Below, piece by piece: positions 37,525 to 50,325 of a DNA stretch of 64,000 nt. The notes below the pieces were generated by a model. The model ran no database searches. It was not told the origin of the DNA and was given only the letters and a program-made list of their open reading frames with translations. The DNA lies in the NCBI RefSeq assembly GCF_000699445.3, contig NC_067201.1:20749001-20813000 (forward strand), read 5' to 3'. Made by a program: the position numbers and the translations under genes. The stretch is from Schistosoma haematobium. Lineage: Eukaryota > Platyhelminthes > Trematoda > Strigeidida > Schistosomatidae. Position 1 is the first letter of the stretch; every line of letters begins with the position of its first letter.

Positions 37525-38445
37525 AACCATATCCTCCGATTACCACGAAGCGCAATGCTGACTAGTATTGGGGATTATTGGAAGAAAGTTAGGGGCGGCC
37601 AAACCAAAACGTGGCATCAGTGCTTGAAGTCACTAGCCAGTCAGTCATTCAGCTACAAAGTAGGACCAGACACATATGTGCATCGGTCCAAGTTCCCATT
37701 TCTCATTAGCACAACAAGATCAACACTAAATTCATAGAAGTAGTTAATTCAATAGTGGTAATATATAAAAGAAAGATTGCATATAAGGATATAGTACAGG
37801 AAGGTAGAATTAGTTGGTAGAAAGAAAGATGTGAAGCGATTTTAATCTCATAGTTTAAAGGAATACAAATAGTGTATACTCAGACGCTATTGTGATCGAT
37901 TCTGAGCCATGTCACCAAGAGTCTCCAACCATTGGATACGATAGTCACACGGACCACAACCAAGTAGTCTGCATCTAACAACGTAGATCAAACTAGAAGT
38001 TAGTGGCTTTGTGGATTGGTACCACGTTTTGGTTTGGCCGCCCCTAAATTTCTTCCAACCATTCGCAACACTAGTGAGCATTGAGCGTCGTGGTAATCGG
38101 TGTTCAGACATACGCAACACGTGGCCCAACCATCTCAGTCGATGAAGATTCACAACCTCATCAAGTTGGATACTTTGGGTGACATGGCTGAGAATCGATC
38201 ACAATGGCGTCTGTGTATACACTATTTATCTTCCCTTAAATCATAAGATTACAATTACTTCATACCTTTCTTTCTAATTCTTTCTTCCTTTATTATATCC
38301 TTACATGTAATTTTTCTCTCATATATTATCACCACTTCTATGAATTTAGTGTTGATCTTGTTGTGCTAATGAGGAATGGGAACTTGGACTGATGCACATA
38401 TGTGTCTGGTCCTACATTGTAGCTGAGTGAATGACTCTGTGTAAT
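37525..38445. mobile_element. Head-to-head LINE 3' ends (fold-back with RT tail fragments)
   Basis: Minus-strand coding 38153 to 37887 gives LHRLRWLGHVLRMSEHRLP, then WKKFRGGQTKTWYQS and IQWLETLGDMAQNRSQ, the C-terminal tail of a non-LTR RT. Its 3' region reads outward to about 37660. On the plus strand 38155-38440 starts with GDMAENRSQW and the same 3' region, giving inverted arms 37660-37930 and 38155-38440. A further plus-strand scrap (WKKVRGGQTKTWHQCLKSL) lies at 37570-37640. Confidence 0.75.
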
Positions 38446-39146
38446 TGATAGAAGTGCATTTATGGTCCTTTTAGTAAATCCTTTCAGACATGACTAAACA
38501 CTGAGAAGGCTTCCAACAACTTTATAATGTGTTTACTGTCTAGTAAATGAGGAAGGATAATCCTATTATCAGAGTAGGTAACTCGTTTTCCTAATCAAGC
38601 TGGGAGATTTCATTGAACATTCAAGGATGACGCCCACTGAGTCCAGACTATGAAATCGACTACAACATAGCAGTTAAACTAACATAGCCATTTGCATAAG
38701 CCTAAAATTGACAATTAATCCTTGACTCATCATATCCTTATTGGATTGGATCAGAAATGAAAATGGGATTCAACAGTATTAAACATCTTTTCACTACAAC
38801 TACTGAGGAATGATCAAACTTATCCTTTCGTCTCTTGAATTTATATCAAGCTAAAAGCACACAACAGTCGGTTGTTACAGTTTGAGTAAAATGAATCAAT
38901 CCCTCTGAATGCATAATCTAAGCGATAACATATTAAGTAATTCTGTTGACAGTTAGCTTTTAAAGTATGGGAAAAATAGGACTGGTGGGTAGATTGTTAT
39001 TTGTCAGAGTTAAATAACCAAGAACCGGGTGAATCGAAGAAAAAGTGATACCTTTTAAGATAAGTATGTCTATGGAAAACAACTTTAAAACAAATAAATA
39101 AGTCATAGACCAAAACCTCTTTTAATAGGATAATAAATATACCTAC

Positions 39147-39313
39147 CTTCACCGACATACAAATGTCCACCATCATCGCCTTCACGTATAATATAACAGT
39201 TAGCTGGCACTGTTTGTTCATGCATACAAGAGACAACCTCTTGTAATTGAACTGCATCTAAATTCTTGATTAAATCATTACTTCGTAAAGCTTCACGTAT
39301 TTGTCGACGAGAA
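39147..39313 (-). CDS. PKG: PKG exon: start of cyclic-nucleotide-binding domain A
   Basis: A 167-bp exon with acceptor TGTAG ending at 39314 and donor GTAGGT at 39146. It encodes SRRQIREALRSNDLIKNLDA, VQLQEVVSCMHEQTVPANCY and IIREGDDGGHLYVGE (residues 97-152). This matches the start of PKG CNB-A: a lysine/arginine-rich lead-in, the IKEA-like helix and the IIxEGD strand. Phases agree with both neighbours (one base in, one base out). In domain A the usual YV-hydrophobic run is intact and no stop or gap is present. Confidence 0.95.
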
Positions 39314-39417
39314 CTACATTAATGAGAAAACAGAGAAGCACATAAATCAGAAATAAATTAATTTAGATAAAGATTCTTCAAAATTTTAAATGAATATTTT
39401 CAAAGTTAACATTCACA

Positions 39418-39575
39418 AGTCAATCTAAGCTAGACCACCATTGAAAATCTGGAAGCACTGGACGGCCATCCCAGCCTAGTATGGTACTCTGTAGCAGTGT
39501 GGACTCACGATCCCACATGCGGGACTCGCCTCGTTAATTCAACCTTGAAAACACTACAATCTCCACAAATCCCGA
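39418..39575 (-). mobile_element. Degraded SINE-H2, short fold-back form
   Basis: AGCTAGACCACCATTGAAAA, GGAAGCACTGGACGGCC, then a decayed core (AGCCTAGTATGGTACTCTG) and the inverted end ACAATCTCCACAAATCCC. It begins about 105 bp from the CNB-A exon. Confidence 0.6.
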
Positions 39576-40154
39576 TACTAATTTTAAATGAATTGTTTGA
39601 AACAAATTAAACATAGAGGTATATAGAAGACATTATATGTATTTGAACATTCGGTTCACCAATCTGGTCTGCTAAACTTCTCTGCAAGAGGTAACATAAC
39701 CGTAATCAACAAATAAATAATATACTCCCGTGAACGACTAGAATATTAGAATGTTACAAGAAAGAATTTTTGGACCTGAATAGATCACTAATTATGACAA
39801 TGTGTGATAAATCGATTTTAACAAGAATGATTAAGGGATTGGAGTCTGCAGTTAGTCTATGGTTAGTTCTATTTACAAACATCCAAAGATTCTAATACGA
39901 TAGAAAGAATAGGGACTTGAATAGACCGAACATCTGTCACAGAACAACACTAACAGAGATGATGTTTTTATGTTTTGTGCAGAAGTCTAATTAACAATTA
40001 AATAAATCTATTTTTATAGTAACAGCCAACGATCTTGAGGTATATTACAAAGCTAACGAACTTTAAAATATGACAATCAGTGAGATAACAGAGGAAATAT
40101 GAATTTGAAAAATGTCATCAAGGTTATCCTTCATGTTACTAACATGTAATATTA

Positions 40155-40390
40155 TCAAAATGGGTTTTGTGGAGATTTTTAGAAATTTCATTGGTTGAAA
40201 TCATGAGTCAATTGAATCTAGACTGGCACGAGACTGATAAGTCCTGGGTTCGAATCTCGTGGGGGCGGGATTGTGGTTGCGCACTGCTGAGGAGTCCCAT
40301 ACTAGGACGAAACGGTCTTCCAGTGCTTCTAGGTTTTCCATGGTGGTCTAGATTCAATTGACTCATGATTTCAACCAGTGAAACTAACAT
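40155..40390. mobile_element. SINE-H2 copy, fold-back form
   Basis: Left inverted end about 40190-40226 (TGAAATCATGAGTCAATTGA) pairs with the right end about 40343-40384. Between them is a plus-strand body with CCTGGGTTCGAATCTCG and the ribozyme. Confidence 0.8.
40281..40326 (+). ncRNA. Hammerhead ribozyme, SINE-H2 class, nearly intact
   Basis: GCACTG, CTGAGGA, stem II GTCC/GGAC with CATACTA loop, GAAA, then CGGTCTTC and CAGTGC. Stem I is fully paired. The cleavage triplet is TTC (allowed as NUH but usually slow) and stem III has lost its palindrome, so activity may be low. It is antisense to PKG. Confidence 0.65.
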
Positions 40391-40948
40391 GTAATAACAA
40401 CAAGACTAGATAACCTGATCTCTTTTTAACTGTAATATAGATTTGATATTCACAGGGTGACAATCATAGTTTCCTTGAGATTACACGTACATTTTGTTAG
40501 CATGATTGCCAATTACTAAAAAAGAAAAGAAAATACTTGAAAGAATCAATAGGATTTCCTGTAGATTGTATTTAATCGACAAACGAATTTCATTTTCAAT
40601 CTTCATTGTAATTTTGCTCTAAATAAGTGACAATTATTTATTGAGTCTTTTAAATACATGCAATTGACAAACAAACACACACACACACCCATACAATGTA
40701 GTTCAGTCTGTTGTTTGTTTGTTTCTTATTCAAATATTCTCATCCTTAATAAGGAATGATGAACAGTCACTTGAAACAACAACAAAAAGGATAAGAAGTT
40801 TTACTCCATTAGTTGTTAGGCAAGAAAAAACTATAAAATAAAATAGAATAAAATGTAACAAATGATAAATGTTACATGGTTTAGTTTATTAGTAGCATAT
40901 TGAATAATCCATACAAATTAAATTATCTTGAAAATCAACTTGAGGATA

Positions 40949-41055
<107 letters not shown>

Positions 41056-41499
41056 TGAGTTGGATGAATGAAACTAATAGGAATTAGGATGAGAAGTTAA
41101 TCAATTGAAAGTAAATTGAATAGTAACAATATATCCGACTTAAGTTTCATATTCTATTTGTTACTTGTCACATATTAACTAATCTTCAATAATTTTAAGG
41201 AAATTGATGGTTTCCATGTGAGAAATTGAAACACTTGAAACATTATCAATGTTCTAGTTAGAGACATGTGATCAATGATCTATTTAGGTTAGAATTTATT
41301 TTCTGTAGTAGTAGTAGTAGAAAAAATATATGTATCTAAGACCAAATTAATTAGTTTTTTTAAAGTTATTTAGATTCGGTTAGATATAAAAGTGCTATAT
41401 CCTAGTGAAGATTAAATTATGGGTAACATCTGAGAACTATATATGGATCAATATCATAAGTATATTCTTATTGCATTACTGTTAAGAAACTAAACTGTA

Positions 41500-41915
41500 T
41501 ATCAGAAGTGATTTTGTGGATATTACAGTAAATTTATTGGATGAGATCACGAGTCAATTGAAACTAGACTACCATGGAAAACCTGAAAGCACTGGATAGC
41601 CGTTTCGTCCTACTGTGGGACTCCTCCTTGGCAGTGAGCATCTATGATCTCGCCTTGCCAGATTCGAACACAGGACCTATCAGTTTCGCACGCGACCGCT
41701 CAACCACTAGACCACTGAGTCATCCGGCATCCAACGGTGTTAATGTCTAACTTCAACCAATCCACGAAATTGAGCCACACATCCACCATTGTCTTCAGTG
41801 AGTTACTATCTCACAACAGACCTGGTTGAACTCCATTGGTCACTGCTTCTCACTAAAACTCCAGGAAATAACTCTTGGAGACAGTCAACAGTGAGCATAT
41901 GATCATTAATATGAG
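41500..41915 (-). mobile_element. Full-length SINE-H2 (insertion-type core)
   Basis: Minus strand layout: distal body (ACTCACTGAAGACAATGG and GGATTGGTTGAAGTTAGAC), tRNA-like A and B boxes (GTTCGAATCTGGC), ribozyme with the extra-base core (CTGCCAAGGAGGAG) and inverted end. It is a good reference for the full-length structure, about 400 bp. Confidence 0.8.
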
Positions 41916-41917
41916 AA

Positions 41918-42215
41918 GGGTAGTTTTGTGGATATTATAGTAATTTTAATAGTTGAGACCATGAGTCAATTGTAGCTAGACCACCATGGAAAATTTGGAA
42001 GCACATGTGGTCTAATGGTTAAGCGGTCGCGTGAGAGACTGATAGGTCCTGAGTTCGAATCTTGAGAGGCGGGATCGTAGATGCGCACTGCTGAGCAGTC
42101 CCATACTAGAACGAAACGGCCGTCCAGTGCTTCCAGGTTTTCCATGGTGGTCTAGCTTCAATTAACTCATGAATTCAAATTACTACAATCTCCGCAGAAC
42201 CCCTCTCTGATTATA
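41918..42215. mobile_element. SINE-H2 copy, fold-back form
   Basis: It directly abuts the previous copy. The left end and the right end (ACAATCTCCGCAGAACCCCT) are inverted. The plus-strand ribozyme has core CTGAGCAG, where an invariant G is changed to C, so it should be inactive despite fully paired GCACTG/CAGTGC. Confidence 0.75.
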
Positions 42216-43139
42216 AAATTATGTAATTGAATTACTCATGTAGATAAAGTGATGGATATCTGATATCATTTATGATTAATTGCTAAGAACAGAAAGGCTA
42301 ATGAATGTTATAAATTTTTTGACAATCAACAAAACATAAGGTTGATTTGAATTCTTTCAAGCAACTCATCCTCGATAGTTACACACATATCGAATACTTC
42401 ATCATTCAAATAGCACCAGGATCAATGATATGGTTACTATTAATATGTTAAGGTGAACATAATATCACTAAAATTTTGTTAACAATCCTGGAACCTTACT
42501 AGAAACGATTCTCCACACAGCCATTATTTTTACCTGATTGATTATTATTGCTATAAGTTCAGCTAAATCTCTGTTTGCTTCAAGGTCATGTTTCGTTAGT
42601 GTATATATGGAGTTGTACCATTCATCTATGTTCTGCTTCTTCAACTTCAAATATCAAGTTTTCCTACAGTTCGTCGTCTCTCTGCGTTAGCGTACAAATG
42701 TTGAAGTGCTGTGCGTTTCTTACTGTTATCGATCTACACAACAGAACCAAACATATCAGAGTAATAGCTCAGTCGCTGCCGATCCCATAAATATTGAAGG
42801 TCCGTACTAAACCCGAACTATTAAGATATAACATAATCTATCTAATTTGACATTGTCTGAGTACGCATTTTATTTCTCTAAACTCTTTATACAATTAAAT
42901 TAGAATACAATTATTGAATACTCCAACTTCAGTTAATACACTATATTACATAACACTGATAATCCTCTCATACAATCAATATTTTTGGGATCACACAGTG
43001 ATGTCTTCTTCACAGAACTTTGAGGACATTTTTTTCCAGACTAGAGAGCACGTGAAGACCAACTTTGTGATTATTATTAGAACCACGATTAATCAAATTC
43101 AACCATTACGGGTATGAGACAGTTATCCACCACAAGCAA

Positions 43140-43395
43140 TGGACAATGGTCGTCCGATATCGCGAGTTGATTAAAGCTATACATGTACACTATAAAATTC
43201 CTACTCAAAGGTCTAGAGATTAGGTGTTCGCGTGAAAAACCATGAGTCCTGAGTTCGATTCTCTATGGCAAGCTTGTGGATGTACACTGGTGAAGAGTAC
43301 CATACAAGGATCAAACAACTGTCCAGTATTTCTTGATTTTCCATGGTAGTTTACATAAGATTAGTTCATGACCTAAAAACTATGAAGATTATGAC
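43140..43395 (+). mobile_element. Degraded SINE-H2 copy
   Basis: GGTCTAGAGATTAGGTGTTC, GAGTTCGATTCTC, then TACACTGGTGAAGAGTACC and ATCAAACAACTGTCCAG. The core is mutated. Confidence 0.6.
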
Positions 43396-43765
43396 AACGA
43401 CATACAGAAAGAGATCCAGTTTCGAATGAATAAAAAGAAGACCATTTCACTACGACAAAACACTAAGTGCTATCTCATTTATTACGTTGACAAAAGAAAA
43501 CGACTACTGAATGTACTTCATACATTTGGTGACGAAAAACATTTAAACCCATAAACATATACACACAAAAGCATACACCCATTCAAATTGAATATTGAAA
43601 CAACAAACAATTCACATATCTACACAAATAATAATTGAGAGAGCGCAAAGATACGGATACAATTAATGTAAATTCTAAGCACATAAGATAGGCAAAATAG
43701 AGCACTTAAATGAGGAAAATGACTACTGTCTATGTAGGTAGGGGTTGCCGGTGTTGAGTGAGAAC

Positions 43766-43782
43766 CGCCCCCGAGTGGGCAC

Positions 43783-43813
<31 letters not shown>

Positions 43814-43838
43814 ACACTAACCGGTTGCGCCTGTTAAT
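43766..43838 (-). pseudogene. tRNA-Asn(GUU)-like pseudogene
   Basis: The minus strand reads GGCGCAACCGGTTAGTG (D arm, A box), then TTCGG-CTGTTAA-CCGAA (a perfect anticodon stem with GTT anticodon), then GGTGGTTCGTGCCCACT (T arm, B box with one change). The acceptor strands (ATTAACA and GGGGGCG) do not pair, so it is unlikely to be a working tRNA. Confidence 0.75.
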
Positions 43839-45420
43839 GTCAATGAGATAAGACTGGCCCTACTACAAATAAACTTAGAAACGAAGTAACTCTTTGAATA
43901 TCAGAGAATTTTTATAAGTATGAAATCTGTAAACAAAATTTATACATTGATATAAAGATCTAACTTATCAACCCATGGGAGAAATGGTCAAATGAACAAT
44001 ACGGTCGACTGGAATGTAAAAGAGAAACGAAGATTTTAAAAAATAAACAAGATCATCAAACCAGATTGACTTGATGATTGTGGAACAATGATTAAATTGA
44101 GATACAGACACAAAATGTCAATGTATAAATATTACTCTACCACAATCTATGTTTGAATTTACTCTATTTCCTGGTATATTTTCTTTATTATTCATCTCCT
44201 CTGGAGATAACGTTCTCAACGTGACATTCTAGGAGTTGATCTTCTAAAAGAAGATATCCAGATGATATAGCTCTGTCTGGTGAAGAATTCGATAAAAAAA
44301 GTCTTTTAATCTCCATGAGTAACAACAACACAAGAGCAGTTAGGATATTTCTCTCCCTCTAAATATCTTGCTCTAGGATTGGTTTGCATTAACCATAGGG
44401 ACTGAATTAGATCAACACACTGATCGCTTCAACTGAGACAAATAGATCGATGAATTAGTAGATCTTCATTAAATAAGTACACATTGTGTGTTGAGGTAAG
44501 CGGTGGTTGGAAGATTTATTACACACGTAGGTTGGGTCGAAGTTATAGGTGACCAAACCAAGACATTATCAATCCATGAAGATATTTACTGAGTCATGTA
44601 TTTAAGTGTAGATGATCTTATTGAAATTCGTCCGATTATCATAACTAATAGTTAGAGACTTCGAGTGACATGGAACAAAACTATTATGTACTGACCCAGG
44701 ACGATTACCTTAAATCTTCGATTTCAAAATGATCAAAAAATATATTTAATCTGTGAATGCACTTTTTTTCACGATTCGTGCCGTCTATGTCTAATCTTTT
44801 TGACGACCATTATTACTGTTACGAGTTATACTGTTCTAGCATTTCGCTGTGCTAATGTATTGTGTGGCAACTTAAACTGATGAAAACATATGCCAGGTTC
44901 CAAGTTGAATGCGATTGACTGACTTGTCAGCTATTTGGTTTTGTGATTGTAAAATTTGACAAATAAGACATTCGCATATCGTTTCATGTATACAGATAGA
45001 CTATTATCAGTACGATCATTTTAATGAATGATTGAATTGCGTTTACATATTTTAGTCATCAGAAACTCTTCAACAGTATATCGCTTACTTTCTTATAAAA
45101 AAAAAACTAAATTCAAGACGTTAATTAGTGATAGTAAACAAATTGTAATAATTCACTTTTTAAAGTTTGTACAGAAAATCACGACTCATAGACAACGGAT
45201 AAAACAAGTTAGAAATGATCACTAACTGCAAGACCTAAATGCCCCATGATTCAACTCTAGAGAAAACATCAGCACTGATTAATACTAAAAACTTTAGACT
45301 TAGAAACAGATTAACCAAATCGTGTTTCATGTTCTTTTTAACACTGATTTCCAGCTAATGAATAATACATCTATGTGATGTTAACAAGTTTCTACAAACA
45401 CAATGTAATTGAATAACGGT

Positions 45421-45705
45421 GAGACTATAATTTATGAACGACCTTTGAGCGACGCTGAAGTGACCTTGATGATGTCCACATACTAACTAGGACCAAATGA
45501 GGGTTATAAACCATGGTGAGGGACTAGAATTAAGATTTACTGTTGATGGTTAAGTGTTAGGAATTAGATTTAAGAATTTCATCACGAATTGACATAAGCT
45601 AAAATGCCAAAAACACTCTTTAGCCAAATGGATGAATGAATTTCGTGCCAAAACCCAAGACCTTTTATCTTATATCTGATTAGTTCGTCCATAAATTATA
45701 GTCTC
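45421..45705. mobile_element. MITE-like element, copy 3
   Basis: Ends GAGACTATAATTTATGAACG and CGTCCATAAATTATAGTCTC form inverted repeats. The interior (GACGCTGAAGTGACCTTG, GGGTTATAAACC and so on) is the reverse complement of the elements at 13768 and 19580, diverged. 285 bp, non-coding. Confidence 0.8.
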
Positions 45706-46080
45706 GCCAAATAAGCTTTTTCTTCTCTCTTTTAGGCGTATAATAGACAAAGGAAGTGGAAATATTTCATTCAGTACGTTTTGATGATTTTTTTTTGTCT
45801 TTTTAAAGATATAAAATCCTGTATCACATTGACTAAATTTTTGTAGTCAGAATGCATGTGTATGCATGAGTGAAATTCATTGAGTTAATACTAGTGGATT
45901 TATCAAGTATAAGAATAATGTACTCAAAACTATAAAGTACACATTGGGAGAATGTGTGTAGATGTGAAAGCTAATGATACTTGTCAACTGTTTAAATCGA
46001 TATAGGTGGAATTAGATAAAAATGAATCACAATATATATCACTCCTATAAGAGTGAGATATATTTACCTAATGTACACAA

Positions 46081-46200
46081 TGCCGAATCACTTAGATTAG
46101 TTGGTACATTGCAACTTAATTGAGAGAATTAGATCTGCACTAAGAAAGACCTGACACATATGACACTGATTCCTACCCAGTAATCAATCAATTGTAAACG
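46081..46200. repeat. Dispersed repeat (uninterrupted copy of that at 17820-18290)
   Basis: TTGGTACATTGCAACTTAAT, GATCTGCACTAA and CAGTAATCAATCAATTGT match the sequence on both sides of the insertion at 17892-18240. Confidence 0.5.
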
Positions 46201-46399
46201 AACCATTAAATTATACAACCTGACTATTTCCGATTTTTCAAAGTGTTTAGAAAATTGAATGATACACACTCCTCAACAAAAGTTTTAGACAAAATTAAAG
46301 GATATATATATATTCGATACGTGACTGTGCATGGTTTACAATGTTTCGGTATCCTATATCAACTTTTTCAATTGTTAAACACTAGTTTCCATTGTCAGT

Positions 46400-46640
46400 A
46401 TGAGATTGTGGAGATTGTTTAAAAAATTGTAAATCACGAACCGATCGAAGTTAGACAACCATTAGAAAGTTGGAAGCACTGAAAATTCGTTTCATCCTAG
46501 TATGAGACTGTTCAGTAGCTAGACTTGTACATTATCGGATCCTAGGCTTAGCACTTTAGAGTTTGAGCAATCGCATGTGAAACAGCAAATGTGTTGATTC
46601 AACCTCTGATTGTGGATCGTGGATTAACTAAGACTAATCC
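46400..46640 (-). mobile_element. Degraded SINE-H2 copy
   Basis: GAGATTGTGGAGATTG end, GTTGGAAGCACTGAAAATTC, TTTCATCCTAGTATGAGACT. The ribozyme core is lost. Confidence 0.55.
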
Positions 46641-47799
46641 AGTCAACAATTTCTCAATCGGATACATCATAGATTTCATCTTCATGGTAGTAGAACGATG
46701 ATTTAGCATCTAGCTTCGAACTAATTACGTCATAAGGACGAACCCCGACCTCGGTTACTTCAGTTCAAGTGGTCAAATAGTATAACTAGCCCTCAAACAC
46801 ACATAAATATATACACAATGTGGTCCAATCCCGAGTAGATTGAAAGGGAAAAATCAATGAGTATTGTTTTAAAAAATAGGAGAATATACAATGTTATCCT
46901 ATATGCATGAAAGTGTAACAATTAAATCTTACATTCTGAATAATACGAAAAAAGATCTCTTAATAAAAATGAGACAGAACAAAACGGACAAGATCAATTA
47001 AACATTTGCTATTCTATCTATTAACTAATGAAGTACTTGACATGTTAAGAAAAAAACATGAATTAAGATAATATATCTATATATGCATATGTATTACATT
47101 TGACTACCCTTTGTATAAAGTATACTCGTCTAATAATTATACTCATATTGCCATCATGGTGAATACAGCTTTCCCATTAAAATTATCCCAGTTGAATTAC
47201 ACATATACAGACAGGTAAATGGACGATAAGTAGATGAACAGACAAACATATGTTTATATCCACATATTGATAATGATGATGATACCTGCCCACATTAACT
47301 TACTACTAATACTACTATTAGTAGTAATAATGGTAGTAGTAGGACATTAACTACAGTCATTTAACATCAATGGTCTATATTTGTATGTGAATATTCCTAT
47401 ATTAATTGATATTTGTATAAACCTAATACGTATATATACATACATAAGTATTGAACAAATGCGAAAGATAATCAGTACATCACGACAAGGAATATGGGTA
47501 AATGAAATATGAACATTTACGTAGTACCGACAAACCGAGATATTAATATACTACGTAATTAAGTTGTACATAGATGAATAATTAAAATTTTCAAACGTTA
47601 TTATTGTTACTACTATTATAGATAGACTTCTATTATGACATTTAATAAATGGTGTCAAATATAACACAATTCAATGATGAGATATAAGTAGCCAGAGTTC
47701 ACAGCTAAGAACAATGATGACAATGAACTTCTCTTACTCGTCATATGTTAACAACATGAAACATTAAGGGATAAAATAATAATTATTGTCAATATGGAG

Positions 47800-48080
47800 T
47801 GGTAGTGGACATTGTTGATTTTCATTGAAATCATGAAGTGATCTGAGTTGGACAACTACTGAGAAAACATAGAATCACTAGATTACTGTTTCGTCAACAA
47901 TACCAATTCACAACTATGTCACAGGAAATCGAATCCTGAACCTTCGGTCTCACAAGCACACACTTAGCCTCGAGACCAATGAGCCAAAATTCAATGGTAT
48001 ACAAGTCTAACTTCAATCAGTCCACGATATTGCGCGACTATTTTCCATTGCTTTCGGAGGATATCTTTATCATACCTGAT
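47800..48080 (-). mobile_element. Degraded SINE-H2 copy
   Basis: TTGAAATCATGAAGTGATCT, TAGAATCACTAGATTACTG, GGAAATCGAATCCTGAACC, CGAGACCAATGAGCC, TCTAACTTCAATCAGTCCAC. Most of the ribozyme stem II is deleted. Confidence 0.6.
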
Positions 48081-49036
48081 ACAGTTGAATGTTAGATTCA
48101 TTTCATATACATCAAAGAATGACTTTACTAATACAACTAATGAAAAGCTGGAAGTCCAGTTAGAAGCTTTGATTAGTAGAGTTCAACAATGCCTGACACG
48201 TCAGACAAATATAAATAATGATGGTCGCGTTGTTACCACAAGTTGACTGAAATGAGATATTTACATGATTGGATTCCAACTTTGCAACCGGAAAGTTAAT
48301 TATTTGCTATGATACCTGAAAATTCTGTTTCATCCTTGATGATATTATTAATGCACAAACTACTAGCCAAACTGAAATTACAACGGAACAACTGTAAAAT
48401 TTCTTTCCATAATTGTCAATCGTTCCCCACTTGACGTTAATAATGTAAAGGGGAAAATCATCTCCACAGTGTAGAAAACTATGAATGTTTGACAATTTTA
48501 ATTATCCACGTTTAATTTCTCACTTTAAACATACAATTCATGATATTAGGATGTTTGCATGGTCCATCTCTAGTGATAAATGCAAGTGAGTTATTTGAAT
48601 GGCTTTAGATGAAATTGGAGATATCGATCAACATGGAACAATACCATTTACAGCGACGTAATTTCACTCATAATTCCGCACTCCACGAATGTTTTTTTAA
48701 AAAACTGTAATCCCTAAATCTAAATTTCAACTACAGCTGGAACTGATCCCTCTCCATCGCCTTCTCACTGTGTCGACTTAGACCACATTAAATTGCTTAC
48801 TTGTTCTGACTTTGGCTAAATTAAGACTCTGTGTTCGACAGTTTGTGGATTAGTTTAGAATTACGTTTGTTGGAAATTACTTACTACATACAGGTTACCA
48901 GTAAAGAATCAAAGTTATCATCATTATAATTCGTAGTGACAGAAACAACACTTCATACTTTGTTCTAGTATAGGCAATATTATTTATAACAAGTAAAAAA
49001 AATTAATACAATCCAAGATTGCTTTTATGAACTTAC

Positions 49037-49323
49037 TTGGCATCTTTATCATGGTAAACTAATTCCTGTGCACATTTCATTGATTCACCAGAGACACCTA
49101 AACGTTTACGAAGTAACAAAGCTGCTGCGGGAGGAGGGGTAGTGACATCAGTAACTGGCGGAGACCCAGCTGGCGTAGATGATGATGATGAAGGACTATG
49201 GGATTCATCATCATTTCGTTTATCGTCATTGATATTATTATTAACATTTGTTTCATTGATAGATGGGAGATCCTCGTGAATCACTTTAAGGCCTTCAACA
49301 GGTGAAGATAATGTTGAATCGTC
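49037..49323 (-). CDS. PKG: PKG exon: N-terminal low-complexity region and pseudosubstrate
   Basis: A 287-bp exon with proposed acceptor ATATAG ending at 49324 and donor GTAAGT at 49036. It opens DDSTLSSPVEGLKVIHEDLP, continues with an Asn/Asp-rich then Ser/Pro/Thr-rich stretch (about residues 22-66) and Ala/Leu, then RKRLGVSGESMKCAQELVY. RKRLGVSGE (72-80) fits the autoinhibitory pseudosubstrate position of PKGs, just before CNB-A. The 3' end joins in phase with the CNB-A exon. The 5' boundary is less sure because the acceptor has a weak pyrimidine tract. No initiator Met is needed here; an upstream exon with the coiled coil is expected. Confidence 0.85.
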
Positions 49324-49689
49324 CTATATATACAGAACAAGTAACAAAGATGTATTCACAATAAAAATATGCTTTGAGTTGAAGACATGATACTCGTAAA
49401 CAGGACATATCTACGATCCTGAAAGAAAAGAATTATATCCGTAAAATTCGGACTAGGGTTAGTCAGCAGCGGTTACTGGCTGGAATACTAATTAGTGCAA
49501 GTTCAAATCTCACATGGCGTATCATCACCTTCAAAAGTGCAACTACACCTTCTTGATAAGTACCAAGTAGCCCAAAATCTAGGTGAAACAAGGTTATCTG
49601 TCGAGTGCTTACAAACATAAACTTCAATGAAAACATAGTACACAAAATTTACAGTAACACGCTTAAATTAAAGAGTCATTACTTTAATT

Positions 49690-49990
49690 TGTTCAATCAG
49701 TTATTATAAACGTAGAGTCCGGTATACATGTACATTGGTCCGAGCTGCCTTACATGATTACCACGATGAGGACATAACAACACACGAAGATAAAAAGATT
49801 GAGGTAATGTAGTGTCAATGATAATGAGGAAGATAGAACACTGAGAACATAGTTCAGAAAGACAGAGTGGAAAAGACTGTATGAAGGAATACTGGAATTC
49901 AAGATCAGGGAGTGAATTCATCAGTGCCCTAGTAATCGATTCTGAGCCAAAGCACCGAAATGCTTCAACTACTGATCGAGGTAGAATTCG
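49690..49990. repeat. LINE 3' region fragment
   Basis: ACATTGGTCCGAGCTGCC, TTACCACGATGAGGACATAA and AATCGATTCTGAGCCAAAGC parallel the arms at 37660-37930 in the same order. Confidence 0.45.
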
Positions 49991-50109
49991 ATCATCATCC
50001 TAGACTAGATAAAAATGATATTTGATTACTGAACGATCAATCAGTAAGAAACCATGAGCCATATCATACAAAATTAGCTACAAGCAAATACATTAATCGA
50101 TCAATTTTC

Positions 50110-50325
50110 AAAGCTTATTTGAAAACTTGGAAAAATTAAATAGTCGTCTCTTCTTAGTGTGTGACTCCTCAACAGTGCGAAATCGGAGGCCCTAGGTTCG
50201 AATCCCAGGGGTTGGAGGTGCAGTGCTGAGGAGTCTCATACTATGACGAAGCAACCATCTAGCGATCTCAGGTTTTCAATAGTTGCACAACCTAGATTAG
50301 TTTATAATTTCAATAAAATAAAAAT
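50110..50325. mobile_element. Degraded SINE-H2, fold-back form
   Basis: A minus half (CTTAGTGTGTGACTCCTCAA) and a plus half (CAGTGCTGAGGAGTCTCATA, GACGAAGC) surround AGGTTCGAATCCC. The plus core CTGAGGAG survives but GAAA has become GAAG. Confidence 0.6.

Larger units (their letters stand above)
29731..39146 (-). other. PKG: PKG intron (9416 bp)
   Basis: GTAGGT donor at 39146. It contains several worn SINE-H2 copies, LINE 3' fragments, a (GTGA)n tract and a LINE fold-back. The segments 31320-33040 (with an AGG-rich patch at 31725-31755), 33850-34860, 35050-35540, 35630-36380 and 36520-37520 show nothing recognisable. About 29860-30360 weakly resembles the LTR at 58677-59175 in its first third. 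Confidence 0.85.

Noticed and set aside
42468..42650. 60-codon open frame (minus) ending in a Phe-stop
   Set aside because: Short, no recognisable family, and no supporting splice or repeat evidence; could be an old retroelement scrap.
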